A stretch of DNA of 64,000 nt, from assembly GCA_937980645.1 (NCBI GenBank), contig CALJPQ010000002.1:62001-126000 (forward strand), read 5' to 3'. Position 1 is the stretch's first letter. Each line of letters starts with the position of its first letter. Origin of the DNA: an uncultured Saprospiraceae bacterium (GTDB lineage: Bacteria; Bacteroidota; Bacteroidia; Chitinophagales; Saprospiraceae). The translations under genes and the position numbers were made by a program. Below the pieces are notes generated by a model, which ran no database searches, had not been told where the DNA came from, and saw nothing but the letters and a program-made list of their open reading frames with translations. Shown here one piece after another: positions 48,935 to 57,475 of the stretch.

Positions 48935-49804
48935 ATGTCTTCGGCTTCTTCTTCCGTTCAACTGATTGAATGCCCGCGCGACGCCATGCAGGGCTTGAGT
49001 ACATTTATCGAAACCGACGTCAAGGCGGCATATATCAACCAGCTGCTGCGCGTGGGCTTTCATACCATTGATTTTGGCTCGTTTGTAAGCCCTAAGGCCA
49101 TTCCGCAAATGCGCGACACGGCAGAGGTGTTGGCGCGCTTAGATTTAACCAACACCAACACCCGTCTTCTGGCTATTGTAGCCAATGAGCGCGGAGCCGA
49201 AGAAGCCTGCAAGCATGCCCAGGTTACTTACTTGGGCTATCCGTTCAGCATCAGCGAAACCTTTCAACTGCGCAATACCAACGCCACCATCGCCGAAAGC
49301 GTAGAACGCACCAAAGCCATCCAGGAACTGTGCGAAAAGCACAGCAAACAGCTGGTACTCTACATTTCCATGGGCTTCGGCAACCCTTACGGCGACCCCT
49401 GGAACGTGGAAATCGTGCAGAAATGGGTGAGCCAGCTGGTGCCTTTCGGTATCCGCACCTTCTCACTTTCCGACACTATTGGCTGCTCTACGCCCGAAAA
49501 CATCGCGTATTTGTTCAGCAACCTCATTCCGGCTTATCCTGACATCGTGTTTGGAGCGCATCTGCACACCCAGCCGTACAATTGGCGCGAAAAAATAGAA
49601 GCGGCTTGGGAAAGCGGATGCCGCCGCTTCGACAGTGCCATGCGCGGCTTTGGCGGCTGCCCCATGGCCAAAGACGACTTGACGGGCAACATGGCCACCG
49701 AAAACTTAGTGTTCTTCTTCGATGAAATCGGCGTAGACTTGGGCCTCGACCGCCGGGCCTTCGGCAAGAGCATGGCCCTGGCACAGGAGGTCTTCCCACA
49801 CTGA
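48935..49804 (+). CDS. Hydroxymethylglutaryl-CoA lyase
   Basis: 289 residues from the ATG at 48935. HMG-CoA lyase of the DRE-TIM family: LIECPRDAMQGL (the D/R metal-and-base site), VGFHTIDFGSFVSPKAIPQM, the strand LVLYISMGFGNPYGDPW, and the catalytic cysteine loop FDSAMRGFGGCPMAKDDLTG. HAHLHTQ-type histidines (GAHLHTQPYNW) bind the metal. The enzyme splits HMG-CoA to acetoacetate and acetyl-CoA, the last step of leucine breakdown. An upstream in-frame start at 48881 would add 18 odd residues. No other leucine-degradation gene is adjacent. Confidence 0.92.
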   Translation: MSSASSSVQLIECPRDAMQGLSTFIETDVKAAYINQLLRVGFHTIDFGSFVSPKAIPQMRDTAEVLARLDLTNTNTRLLAIVANERGAEEACKHAQVTYLGYPFSISETFQLRNTNATIAESVERTKAIQELCEKHSKQLVLYISMGFGNPYGDPWNVEIVQKWVSQLVPFGIRTFSLSDTIGCSTPENIAYLFSNLIPAYPDIVFGAHLHTQPYNWREKIEAAWESGCRRFDSAMRGFGGCPMAKDDLTGNMATENLVFFFDEIGVDLGLDRRAFGKSMALAQEVFPH

Positions 49805-49830
49805 GGGCAGGCCCATTGGCCTGAAAATAC

Positions 49831-49870
49831 GCAGGCGCGTAGCCCCTTCTCATCAGGGCTGCGCGCCTGC
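49831..49870. terminator. 15-bp dyad between convergent genes
   Basis: GCAGGCGCGTAGCCC and GGGCTGCGCGCCTGC pair with one G-U step around a 10-base loop. It lies between the HMG-CoA lyase and htrA stops; no long T-run on either side. Confidence 0.6.
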
Positions 49871-49903
49871 ATGTACATGTGGACAGGTCGTTACTGACCG
49901 GGC

Positions 49904-51388
49904 TTACATGCCGAAGGCATAGTAGTGTACGCCGGGTTGGTCAGGATAGACGCCTTCCAGCATAACGCCGCCTTTGCGCCCTTTCAAGGCACGGACGAAC
50001 TCCTCCACGTCGTCAATGGGCTTGCCGTCTAAGTGCGTGATGATGAAGCCCTCGCGCATACTGGTGCTGCGGCGGATTTTGCCCTCATCAATGGACTTGA
50101 CACGCAGGCCACCCGGTATTTCGAGCTTTTGAGCGGTCTTCTTGTCAATGGCTTCCAATTCGATACCCAAAATGCCGAGCACATCGGCGTCGCTGCCGTT
50201 TTTGCTGGCCGTTATTTTGTCTTTGCCGCTGCGCGTGGTCAGGCGCACGTCGAAGGTTTTTACAGCGCCTTTGCGGTTGACTTTGACCTTGACCACATCA
50301 CCCGGGCGATGGCGAGCGATGAGTTCTTGCAACGAAGACGAATTGGTTACGGGCGCGTCATTGACGCTAATGATCACATCGCCGGGTTTGATGCCTGCCG
50401 CTCCGGCGGCGCTGTTTTCCAAAAGGCTATCTACGTAGGCACCTTGCGTCAGGTCGAGGCCTTTTTCGCGGGCCAGATTACCGTCTAAGTTGCGGATCAT
50501 AACGCCCAGCACGCCGCGCTGCACGCTGCCGTACTGGATGAGGTCTTCTACCACCTTGCTGACGATGTTGGAGGGCACGGCAAAGCCATAACCCGCATAC
50601 GAGCCGGTGTTGGAAGCAATGGCAGTGTTGATGCCGATGAGGCCTCCTTCCAGGTTGACCAAAGCGCCGCCGCTGTTACCCGGGTTGATGGCGGCATCGG
50701 TCTGGATGAAGCTCTCTACAGCGAATTGCTCGCGCAAGATATTGATATTGCGCGCTTTAGCACTCACGATGCCCGCTGTTACGGTGCTGGTCAGGTTGAA
50801 TGGGTTACCCACGGCCATCACCCATTCGCCTACGCGCACGGCGTCGGAGTTGGCAAAGGGAATGGTGGGCAGGTTCTTCTCCTTAATTTGAATAACGGCT
50901 AAGTCTGTCGTCGGGTCGGTGCCCACCACAGTGGCTTTGTACGTGCGGTTGTCATGCAACGTAACCTCGATGTCGTCGGCCTTAGCGATGACGTGATTGT
51001 TCGTTACAATGTAGCCATCCGGGCTGATGATAACGCCGCTACCCGTGCCGACCGAAGGCTGCAGATCGGGCATGCGGAAGAAGCGTTCGAATGGGCTGCC
51101 GAAAAAATCCTCGAACGGGTCAGACTGCTGGCGAGCACCGCGCCGGGTCGCTGTTGACTTGACGTGTACCACCGCCTGCATGGCCGCCTCGGCTACCCGC
51201 GTAAAATCCAGCGGTACAGGCTCGCCGTTTTCGCCTAAAGTGTAAACAGCGCTGTGCGCCGGAGTACCGTTGATATGTTCAATCTTTAGTGTGGGCGCTG
51301 AATTCTGAAAAGTGTAATGGTAAACGCCCAGCATGAGCGCAGAAACAACTAAGGCAATCAGGGCAGAATACACCAGTGTCTTTCTCAT
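49904..51388 (-). CDS. HtrA/DegQ-type periplasmic serine protease
   Basis: 494 residues from the ATG at 51388 (signal-anchor MRKTLVYSALIALVVSALML). Trypsin-like domain with the triad: IVTNNHVIAKADD (His), TTDLAVIQIKEK (Asp), AAINPGNSGGALVNLEGG (Ser). Two PDZ domains follow (RGVLGVMIRNL to VNRKGAVKTFD, then GILGIELEAID to the end). It degrades or refolds misfolded envelope proteins; DegQ/DegS/DegP cannot be told apart by eye, though two PDZ domains favour DegP/Q. The next gene upstream on the same strand is hsp20, separated by a terminator, giving a stress-protein pair. Confidence 0.93.
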   Translation of the reverse strand: MRKTLVYSALIALVVSALMLGVYHYTFQNSAPTLKIEHINGTPAHSAVYTLGENGEPVPLDFTRVAEAAMQAVVHVKSTATRRGARQQSDPFEDFFGSPFERFFRMPDLQPSVGTGSGVIISPDGYIVTNNHVIAKADDIEVTLHDNRTYKATVVGTDPTTDLAVIQIKEKNLPTIPFANSDAVRVGEWVMAVGNPFNLTSTVTAGIVSAKARNINILREQFAVESFIQTDAAINPGNSGGALVNLEGGLIGINTAIASNTGSYAGYGFAVPSNIVSKVVEDLIQYGSVQRGVLGVMIRNLDGNLAREKGLDLTQGAYVDSLLENSAAGAAGIKPGDVIISVNDAPVTNSSSLQELIARHRPGDVVKVKVNRKGAVKTFDVRLTTRSGKDKITASKNGSDADVLGILGIELEAIDKKTAQKLEIPGGLRVKSIDEGKIRRSTSMREGFIITHLDGKPIDDVEEFVRALKGRKGGVMLEGVYPDQPGVHYYAFGM

Positions 51389-51570
51389 GGCAAACTTGTT
51401 TTTGGTATAAAAAACTGGATGTGTAAAAGCGACCATTAAACGCCGCCCGGCCTTTGTGCGTTTGAGCCCTCGACCAGCAGCAGTGTTTTGCCGCTTAAAA
51501 GGCTGTTGCGGCCTACGTATTGAGCGTACCGACCGAATTTCGGCCCAAGCCGCTTCGCCATTGGCGCCTA

Positions 51571-51608
51571 TAAAAGCAATAGGATGACGTTAAAGCCATC
51601 CTATTGCT
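51571..51608 (-). terminator. Rho-independent terminator of hsp20
   Basis: Perfect 12-bp stem AGCAATAGGATG / CATCCTATTGCT; on the minus strand it is followed by TTTTAT. It separates hsp20 from htrA. Confidence 0.8.
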
Positions 51609-51642
51609 ATCGGCGCTGGTGCCGGCAAGCCGGTACTGCAGC

Positions 51643-52095
51643 TTACTGCACCGCAATCTGGCGGGCCGGCAGTGCTTTGACCTCTTCGCGCTTCGGAATG
51701 CGGATGCTCAGCACGCCGTTGTCGTATTTAGCCTTGATCTGGTCGTAGTCAACCGTGCTCTTCGGCAGATGGAAGCTGCGTTGGAACGACTGATAGCTGA
51801 ACTCGCGACGGGTGTAGCGCTCACCTTCCTTCACTTCATTCTCGGTCTTGCGCTCGGCCGAAATGGTCAGCACTTCATTCTCTAAGTTGATTTTGAAGTC
51901 CTCCTTGTTCATACCCGGAGCGGCCATTTCTACCGTAAAGCCGTCGCCATCTTCTTTGATGTTAACGGCCGGCAGCGTACCGTTGACCACCGGCATGCGG
52001 GTATTCACCCAGTCGAACAGGTCGCGCGTGAAGAAATCATCGAACAAGCGCGGAAATGCAGGGAACAGCGAGGAATTGCTCTTTACCAGCGACAT
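51643..52095 (-). CDS. Hsp20/alpha-crystallin small heat-shock protein
   Basis: 150 residues. N-terminal arm with aromatic residues (LFPAFPRLFDDFFTRDLFDW), then the alpha-crystallin domain (about 42-135): LPAVNIKEDGDGFTVEMAAP, MNKEDFKINLENEVLTISAE, YTRREFSYQSFQRSFHLP and YDNGVLSIRIPKRE, closing with the I-x-I type tail RQIAVQ. It is an ATP-independent chaperone that holds unfolded proteins. Expression is probably heat- or stress-controlled, and translation is favoured by the strong AAGGAGGT site five bases upstream, which is rare in this window. Confidence 0.93.
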   Translation of the reverse strand: MSLVKSNSSLFPAFPRLFDDFFTRDLFDWVNTRMPVVNGTLPAVNIKEDGDGFTVEMAAPGMNKEDFKINLENEVLTISAERKTENEVKEGERYTRREFSYQSFQRSFHLPKSTVDYDQIKAKYDNGVLSIRIPKREEVKALPARQIAVQ

Positions 52096-52401
52096 AGTTA
52101 CCTCCTTATTTTTTTATGTTTTGTGGTGAAATGTTGTAATGACGCCCTTGCCCAAACAAGCAGCGTACCAGCGTGCCGAAACGGTCATTTTTGCGGAAAT
52201 ACGCAAATTGCCTGATGCCATTTTGGCATTTGCCGCAATGGCCTGCTGTCAAAAAGGCATCTTTGGTGCTTTTTAGGTCGGCAAAAGAAGGCTAAGGCTT
52301 ACCCTGAGTGCCTCAGAAGAGGCACAGTAAGCCCTTTGCCAATGGTTCGGATAGCCTCCGTGCTGTCCGGATAGAAGTCGTCTTGGGACGATGTGCCTAT
52401 T
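52096..52401. other. 306-base intergenic region
   Basis: Contains the hsp20 ribosome site, small hairpins such as ATGCC-ATTTT-GGCAT near 52216-52230 and repeated GCC/GGCA words, but no coding frame I trust and no TAnnTTTG box on the minus strand for hsp20. A heat-shock-type promoter would look different, and I cannot identify one. Confidence 0.4.
52100..52107 (-). promoter_or_regulatory. Strong Shine-Dalgarno site of hsp20
   Basis: AAGGAGGT on the minus strand, four bases before the ATG at 52095. Most genes here show no such sequence, so it marks hsp20 as a high-output message. Confidence 0.75.
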
Positions 52402-52923
52402 TTATTTTTCAGCCTCTTCGTCTTCCCAATCGGCATAGAGGCTTGCCTCGTCGCTGTGGATAGGCGTGAGCATGGGCAGTTTGAGCCATCGGTTTTCTTC
52501 CGGGCTGATGGCGCCCATGCGGAGAAAGCCGCCGGAGGATTTGGCAACTTCTTCGGCCAATTTTCGGTAGCTCTGATAAAGGACGGCGGCCAATGGCGTC
52601 GGCAGTTTGGCGAGTATAGCGTTGGCCTGGGCGATGTGTTCGGCCAGGAGATGGTTGCGGGCCTCAGCGTCGGCGGGCAGGCTTTTCCAGAGGGCATCCA
52701 GATGCTCGGTGAAGTTTTCGGCGACGTAGCGATAGTACTCGTCGAATCTGCCCTCACGCGCATAAGTTCGAATGCGGACGATGTGGGCCGCCCATTCGCG
52801 TTCGGTGCTGTCAAGGTTGCCGTCGGCACCGCCAATGAGGGCAGTTATCCAGAGAGGGAGTTGGCGGAGCGTTTCGTATTCCGCAGCCGTCAGGGCAGAA
52901 AAGTCGTCTTTAGGTGTAGCCAT
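52402..52923 (-). CDS. Hypothetical cytoplasmic protein with TerB-like helical segment
   Basis: 173 residues from the ATG at 52923. All-helical prediction. LRQLPLWITALIGGADGNLD and STEREWAAHIVRIRTYAREG resemble the start of TerB-like domains, which have a small helical fold with the acidic ADGxxDxxE motif that may bind a metal. The C-terminal 90 residues (ILAKLPTPLAAVLYQSYRKL, FLRMGAISPEENRWLKLPML) also fit a helical repeat. The match is suggestive only. A minus-strand TACCTTTG box lies about 200 bases upstream. Confidence 0.55.
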   Translation of the reverse strand: MATPKDDFSALTAAEYETLRQLPLWITALIGGADGNLDSTEREWAAHIVRIRTYAREGRFDEYYRYVAENFTEHLDALWKSLPADAEARNHLLAEHIAQANAILAKLPTPLAAVLYQSYRKLAEEVAKSSGGFLRMGAISPEENRWLKLPMLTPIHSDEASLYADWEDEEAEK

Positions 52924-53130
52924 AAGCATCAGAGTTCAGGTATCAGGAAGGATGGCATTCAGAGAAAAGCCGCCTATTTGCTAAAGCCAGATGCAGCGAG
53001 TAAGCATTTTCCGACACTGAAGGCAGCATCTCTTTAAGCGAGCTAAGAAATTGAGAATGAAAGAAAGGCAGCCGGGTTAGCGAGCCGGTTTGTTTTATAG
53101 CAAGGCCAATGTTCTTTCAATGTCAACGCG

Positions 53131-53138
53131 CAAAGGTA
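53131..53138 (-). promoter_or_regulatory. TACCTTTG box, probable promoter of the TerB-like gene
   Basis: Exact minus-strand box; the downstream start at 52923 is about 208 bases away, leaving a long leader with no clear coding frame. Confidence 0.4.
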
Positions 53139-53213
53139 GGCGGCCTTTGGCAATACCACACTTTGAGATGGTGAGCTGGTATCCTTTAGCGTTGGCAGCT
53201 GTCTGTTGCGCGC

Positions 53214-53221
53214 TACCTTCG
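53214..53221 (+). promoter_or_regulatory. TACCTTCG promoter of the pgi region
   Basis: TTG at 53192-53194, 19 bases, then TACCTTCG (one base off the consensus), then 31 bases to the ATG at 53253. Confidence 0.5.
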
Positions 53222-53252
53222 CCCTCTGAAAGCGCAAACCATTTCTGAGCAT

Positions 53253-54242
53253 ATGGAACAAATGATCGCCCGCTTCCCGGAGCAATTGCAGGAAGCCTTG
53301 AGTCTGACAGAGTCCATCGTTTATCACAAACATGCGCATGCGCTGCGGCAGGTGCTCATCTCCGGGTTAGGCGGCAGTGGCATCGGTGGCAATTTTGTGC
53401 AAGCGTTGGTGGCCGACGAGTGCAAGGTTCCCATTTGGGTCAACAAAGGCTATGACGCTCCGCACTGGGTTGGGCGCAATACACTGGCCATTTGCTCATC
53501 GTACAGCGGCAACACGGAGGAGACGCTAAGCGTATTTGAGCAATTGGCCCCCACAGGCACCAAGGTGGTATGCGTAACCTCAGGTGGCCAGCTTCTGGCG
53601 CGTGCTCAGGCACATGGCTTTGATGTCGCAACGCTGCCTGGTGGCTGGAGCAGCCCGCGCGCCTGCTTAGGCTACTCGGTAGTGGCTCAATTAGGCGTAT
53701 TGCGCGCGGCTCGCTTGATAGGCAAGCGCATTTTCCGGCACATAGAAGCCGCCCGAAAGCTGCTCGTACGCGAACAGGAGGACATCCGTAGCCGGGCCCA
53801 AAAACTGGCGGGCTTTCTGGCTGGCAAGCTTCCCGTACTGTACTGCGCCGACGCCCGTGAAGCAGTGGCTGTGCGCTGGCGCCAGCAAATCAACGAAAAC
53901 GCCAAAATGCTCTGCTGGCATCACGTGCTGCCCGAAATGAACCACAACGAACTGGTTGGCTGGCGCAGCCCGCAGCCGAACGTAGCTGCCGTGTGGCTGC
54001 GCCATCGCGACGACCACCCGCGCATTGCTGCACGCATAGACATCGTCAAGGAAATCGTCGAACACCTTGCAAGTGCTTCCATCGAAGTATATTCCAAAGG
54101 AAAAACGCCTGCCGAGCGTACCTTCTATCTCGTTCATCTTGGCGACTGGGTATCCTTCTACTTAGCCCAACAGTGCCAGGTGGACCCCGTCGAAATTCAA
54201 GTTATTGACTATTTAAAGGCCGAATTAGCCAAAATCAAATAA
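53253..54242 (+). CDS. Bifunctional phosphoglucose/phosphomannose isomerase
   Basis: 329 residues. SIS-fold enzyme of the archaeal/bacterial Pgi-Pmi type: [20 protein letters not shown] at the phosphosugar site, [20 protein letters not shown], and the C-terminal [12 protein letters not shown] and [16 protein letters not shown] motifs. It interconverts glucose-6-phosphate or mannose-6-phosphate with fructose-6-phosphate. A classical pgi follows after only five bases on the same strand, so two different phosphoglucose isomerase families are co-expressed. The mannose activity may be the purpose of this copy, which is inference. Confidence 0.9.
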   Translation: MEQMIARFPEQLQEALSLTESIVYHKHAHALRQVLISGLGGSGIGGNFVQALVADECKVPIWVNKGYDAPHWVGRNTLAICSSYSGNTEETLSVFEQLAPTGTKVVCVTSGGQLLARAQAHGFDVATLPGGWSSPRACLGYSVVAQLGVLRAARLIGKRIFRHIEAARKLLVREQEDIRSRAQKLAGFLAGKLPVLYCADAREAVAVRWRQQINENAKMLCWHHVLPEMNHNELVGWRSPQPNVAAVWLRHRDDHPRIAARIDIVKEIVEHLASASIEVYSKGKTPAERTFYLVHLGDWVSFYLAQQCQVDPVEIQVIDYLKAELAKIK

Positions 54243-54247
54243 ATCGC

Positions 54248-55555
54248 ATGTCGCACCTCACGCTTGACCTGACGCACGCCGAACCTTTCATCCGCCCGGA
54301 AGAATGGGCGGCCATCGAACCGCAAGCCGCCGCTGCAGCTAAATTACTGGACAGCCGACGCGGGCCGGGAGCCGATTTCCTCGGCTGGCTCGACCTTCCC
54401 GTTAAATACGACCGCGCCGAGTTGCGCCGCATCAAGGCTGCCGCCCGCCGCATTCAGCGCCAAAGCCAGGTGTTGGTCGTCATCGGCATTGGCGGCTCGT
54501 ACCTGGGGGCAAAGGCCGCTTTAGAGTTTTGCCAGCCCACACCACCGCTTCCGCTTATTTCGGGGCGAAAGAAAGGCCCGCTTCAGGTGTGCTTTGCCGG
54601 CACCAACCTCAGCGGTACGCATCTGCAGCAGTTGTTGGACGCACTGGAGGGGCGCGATTTTTCCATAAACGTCATTTCCAAATCCGGCATTACGCTCGAG
54701 CCCGCCGCCGCTTTTCGCTTCTTCCGACAAAAACTGGAAGAACGCTACGGCAAAGAGGGCGCTCGCCAGCGCATCTATGCCACCACCGACCGCTCGCGAG
54801 GAGCGCTGAAGACACTGGCCGACCGCGAAGGCTATGAGGCGTTCGTCGTACCCGACGACGTCGGCGGGCGCTTCTCGGTACTCACTGCCGTAGGCCTGCT
54901 GCCCTTAGCAGCGGCCGGCGTGGACATAGATGCCCTGCTTCGCGGCGCCGCCGATGCCCGGGCGCGCTATCGCACCGTTCTACTGGCCGACAACGACGCC
55001 CTGCGCTATGCCGCTGCACGCAACATCTTGTACCGCAAAGGCAAACTCATCGAAATGCTCATTGGCTACGAGCCGCGCCTGCTCTACCTGGCCGAATGGT
55101 GGAAGCAACTCTACGGCGAAAGCGAAGGCAAAGACGGCAAGGGCATCTTCCCGGCCAGCGCACAGTTCACCGCCGATCTGCATTCGCTGGGCCAATACGT
55201 GCAGGACGGACGCCGACACCTGTTCGAAACGCTCATTGATATCAGTACGCCTCAGCACGAACTAACCCTGCCGGCCACCGACGATAACCTGGATGGCCTC
55301 AACTACCTGGCCGGCAAAACCATGCGTTTCATCAACGAGCAGGCCCTGCGCGGCACCCTCGAAGCCCATGTCGCTGGCGGCGTGCCCAATATCCGCATCC
55401 TCGTGCCGGAAGCTACACCTTATTATTTAGGGCACCTCTTTTACTTCTTCGAAAAGGCCTGCGCCCTCAGCGGCTACCTGCTGGGCGTCAACCCCTTCGA
55501 CCAGCCAGGGGTGGAGGCCTACAAAAAGAACATGTTTCGGCTGCTCAAAACGTAG
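54248..55555 (+). CDS. pgi: Glucose-6-phosphate isomerase
   Basis: 435 residues, the shorter bacterial form. Motifs: [85 protein letters not shown] and the signature [20 protein letters not shown]. It converts glucose-6-phosphate and fructose-6-phosphate in glycolysis and gluconeogenesis. It starts five bases after the Pgi/Pmi gene, implying one transcript. The Fur-family gene 100 bases further on has its own promoter. Confidence 0.95.
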   Translation: MSHLTLDLTHAEPFIRPEEWAAIEPQAAAAAKLLDSRRGPGADFLGWLDLPVKYDRAELRRIKAAARRIQRQSQVLVVIGIGGSYLGAKAALEFCQPTPPLPLISGRKKGPLQVCFAGTNLSGTHLQQLLDALEGRDFSINVISKSGITLEPAAAFRFFRQKLEERYGKEGARQRIYATTDRSRGALKTLADREGYEAFVVPDDVGGRFSVLTAVGLLPLAAAGVDIDALLRGAADARARYRTVLLADNDALRYAAARNILYRKGKLIEMLIGYEPRLLYLAEWWKQLYGESEGKDGKGIFPASAQFTADLHSLGQYVQDGRRHLFETLIDISTPQHELTLPATDDNLDGLNYLAGKTMRFINEQALRGTLEAHVAGGVPNIRILVPEATPYYLGHLFYFFEKACALSGYLLGVNPFDQPGVEAYKKNMFRLLKT

Positions 55556-55629
55556 CCGCCAAAAGGCACTCGTTGCCGTTTGCCTTGCGCCGAACCCTCA
55601 CAAAGCCAGCCGCGTTTCACATAATGTCG

Positions 55630-55637
55630 TATTTTTG
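55630..55637 (+). promoter_or_regulatory. TATTTTTG promoter of the Fur-family gene
   Basis: TAnnTTTG match 25 bases before the ATG at 55663; it rules out in-frame starts at 55573 and 55624, which lie upstream of the expected transcript start. Confidence 0.55.
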
Positions 55638-55662
55638 CCCAGCATCATCTGCTGCCGACATT

Positions 55663-56187
55663 ATGCCCGAAGCACGCGACCAGGAAAGTATTCTAAAGGA
55701 AGTCTTTCATATCTTCTCAGCGCATTTAGCCCAACACGGCCTGCGCCGAACCCCCGAACGCTTTGCCATTCTGGAGGAAATCTACAAACGCTCTGACCAC
55801 TTTGACGCCGAAGCCCTCTACATCCACATGAAAAACAGCAACTACCGCGTTAGCAGAGCCACGGTGTACAACACCCTGGACCTCCTCACCGCGTGCGATC
55901 TGGTCAAAAAGCACCAGTTCGGCAAAAACCTGGCCCAATACGAAAAGTCCTACGGATACAAACAGCACGACCATGCTATCTGCGTCCACTGCGGCCGAGT
56001 AGTTGAATTTTGCGACCCCCGCATTCAGCAAATCAAAGACATGGTGGGCGAATTGCTCGATTTCCAGATTACTCACCACTCCCTCAACCTGTACGGCATT
56101 TGCCAATCCTGCCAGAAGGAAATCGAGCAAGGCATCATCCGCCAGCATCCCGGCCGCTTAGACGATGAGCCGGGATGGGGCGACTAA
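55663..56187 (+). CDS. Fur-family metalloregulator
   Basis: 174 residues. Winged-helix domain (about 14-90) with the Fur DNA-binding pattern LAQHGLRRTPERFAILEEIY and NYRVSRATVYNTLDLLTACD. The dimer domain has the YKQHDHAICVHCGRVVEF metal site and two structural-zinc CxxC pairs, C107-C110 and C147-C150, followed by a tail. Members sense iron (Fur), zinc (Zur) or peroxide (PerR); the extra acidic/His residues and the double CxxC do not decide which. The only metal-related locus visible is the TonB receptor at 8.5 kb, so a Zur role there is an idea to test. Start set by the promoter box. Confidence 0.85.
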   Translation: MPEARDQESILKEVFHIFSAHLAQHGLRRTPERFAILEEIYKRSDHFDAEALYIHMKNSNYRVSRATVYNTLDLLTACDLVKKHQFGKNLAQYEKSYGYKQHDHAICVHCGRVVEFCDPRIQQIKDMVGELLDFQITHHSLNLYGICQSCQKEIEQGIIRQHPGRLDDEPGWGD

Positions 56188-56227
56188 AGCGGCAGGCACA
56201 TTTTTTTCAAAAAACATTTTAAAAGTA

Positions 56228-56260
56228 TTTGGTCAAACCCAAAATGGGTTCATACCTTTG
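56228..56260 (+). promoter_or_regulatory. Promoter of the S10-spc operon with internal dyad
   Basis: -33 element TTTG at 56228-56231 and -7 box TACCTTTG at 56253-56260, spaced by 21 bases. The spacer contains the inverted repeat AACCC-AAAAT-GGGTT (56236-56250). A small hairpin CCCGC/GCGGG follows in the leader (about 56263-56279). Confidence 0.75.
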
Positions 56261-56328
56261 CACCCGCTTTTGACGCGGGCAGCTGCTCGGCGTTCAGAAG
56301 GAGAAGTATTTCAACGGTTTAACAGGTT

Positions 56329-56637
56329 ATGAATCAAAAAATTCGCATCAAACTCCGGTCTTACGATTACAATCTGGTGGATAAGTCCACGGAGAAGATT
56401 GTCAAGACCGTGCGTGCGAGTGGGGCCGTCGTTTCTGGGCCGATTCCGCTGCCTACTGAGAAAGAAGTGTTTACCGTGCTGCGCTCGCCGCACGTGAATA
56501 AGAAATCTCGGGAGCAGTTCCAGTTGCGTACCCACAAGCGCCTGATTGAAATTTACACACCCACGCAAAAGACAGTGGACGCGCTTTCTAAGTTGGAGCT
56601 CCCGAGCGGCGTTGACATCCAGGTCAAGCTGATCTAA
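56329..56637 (+). CDS. rpsJ: 30S ribosomal protein S10
   Basis: 102 residues. [40 protein letters not shown] and [20 protein letters not shown] are the S10 landmarks. S10 sits in the 30S head and also serves as the NusE transcription factor. First gene of the S10-spc operon. Confidence 0.97.
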   Translation: MNQKIRIKLRSYDYNLVDKSTEKIVKTVRASGAVVSGPIPLPTEKEVFTVLRSPHVNKKSREQFQLRTHKRLIEIYTPTQKTVDALSKLELPSGVDIQVKLI

Positions 56638-56839
56638 CAGGCGCTTCAACGTTTCATCACACAAGACGGGTCTTTCCGGTGGGCGTCAAAGTACCCTTCC
56701 GCGCGGCGAATAAGGGCAACTGATGCAACCGAAAGCGGTCCAGCGCAAAGGACGACGCTTTTTGTGTTTTAGACCGCTACAAAAACCCGACACCAAAAAC
56801 AGGCACAAACCAATCGTTCAAATACTAAAACAAACTACC
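56638..56839 (+). promoter_or_regulatory. Structured S10-L3 spacer
   Basis: 202 non-coding bases, long for this operon, where other gaps are mostly under 60. AGCGGTC (56734-56740) pairs with GACCGCT (56772-56778), enclosing a second stem AGCG/CGCT. It may be a leader site for ribosomal-protein feedback, for example by L4; that is inference. Confidence 0.4.
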
Positions 56840-57460
56840 GTGAACGGTCTGATTGGCAAAAAAATAGGCATGACCAGCATCTACGATAAAAACGGCAAGA
56901 ATGTCGCTTGCACGATTATCGAAGCCGGTCCGTGCGTAGTAACCCAAGTTCGGGACGAGCAGAACGACGGCTATTCCGCCCTCCAGCTGGCCTACGGCGA
57001 GCGCAAGGAGTCGAAAACGCCAAAAGCCATGCGCGGCCACTTTGCAAAAGCAAATGCCGAACCTATGCGCGTCCTTAAAGAATTTCGCAACATGACGCTG
57101 AGCAAGTCGCTGGGCGACGAGGTAACCGTCCAGGAAGTTTTCCAGGAAGGCGACAAGGTTAGCGTAGTGGGTACATCGAAAGGCAAGGGTTTCCAGGGCG
57201 TGGTGAAGCGCCACGGTTTTGGTGGTGTCATGCAACAGACTCACGGCCAGCACAACCGCTTGCGCGCTCCGGGTTCGCTGGGTAACTCGTCGTTTGCCTC
57301 CAAAGTCGTCAAAGGCATGCGCATGGCCGGCCACATGGGCAACCAGCGCGTCAAAGTGCGCCGTCTGGAGGTGCTCAAAGTCCTGCCCGAGCACAACCTG
57401 CTGCTCGTCAAAGGTGCAGTGCCCGGCCACAAGGGCGCGTACGTTATCATTGAAAAGTAA
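56840..57460 (+). CDS. rplC: 50S ribosomal protein L3
   Basis: 206 residues with a GTG start at 56840 ([20 protein letters not shown]). An ATG at 56723 opens the same frame but adds 39 non-homologous residues. Core motifs: [29 protein letters not shown] and [19 protein letters not shown]3 is an early assembly protein at the peptidyl-transferase region. GTG start, preceded by the structured spacer, may reflect translational control. Confidence 0.96.
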   Translation: MNGLIGKKIGMTSIYDKNGKNVACTIIEAGPCVVTQVRDEQNDGYSALQLAYGERKESKTPKAMRGHFAKANAEPMRVLKEFRNMTLSKSLGDEVTVQEVFQEGDKVSVVGTSKGKGFQGVVKRHGFGGVMQQTHGQHNRLRAPGSLGNSSFASKVVKGMRMAGHMGNQRVKVRRLEVLKVLPEHNLLLVKGAVPGHKGAYVIIEK

Positions 57461-57475
57461 AAACGGCCTTGAAAC

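Noticed and set aside
48806..49108. Upstream extension of the small two-helix protein
   Set aside because: It overlaps the HMG-CoA lyase gene in antisense; the ATG at 48805 directly precedes the first membrane helix.
51386..51410. Further copy of the GCCAAAC palindrome near the htrA start (GGCAAACTTGTTTTTGG)
   Set aside because: The arms do not pair well and the sequence includes the htrA start codon; probably chance.
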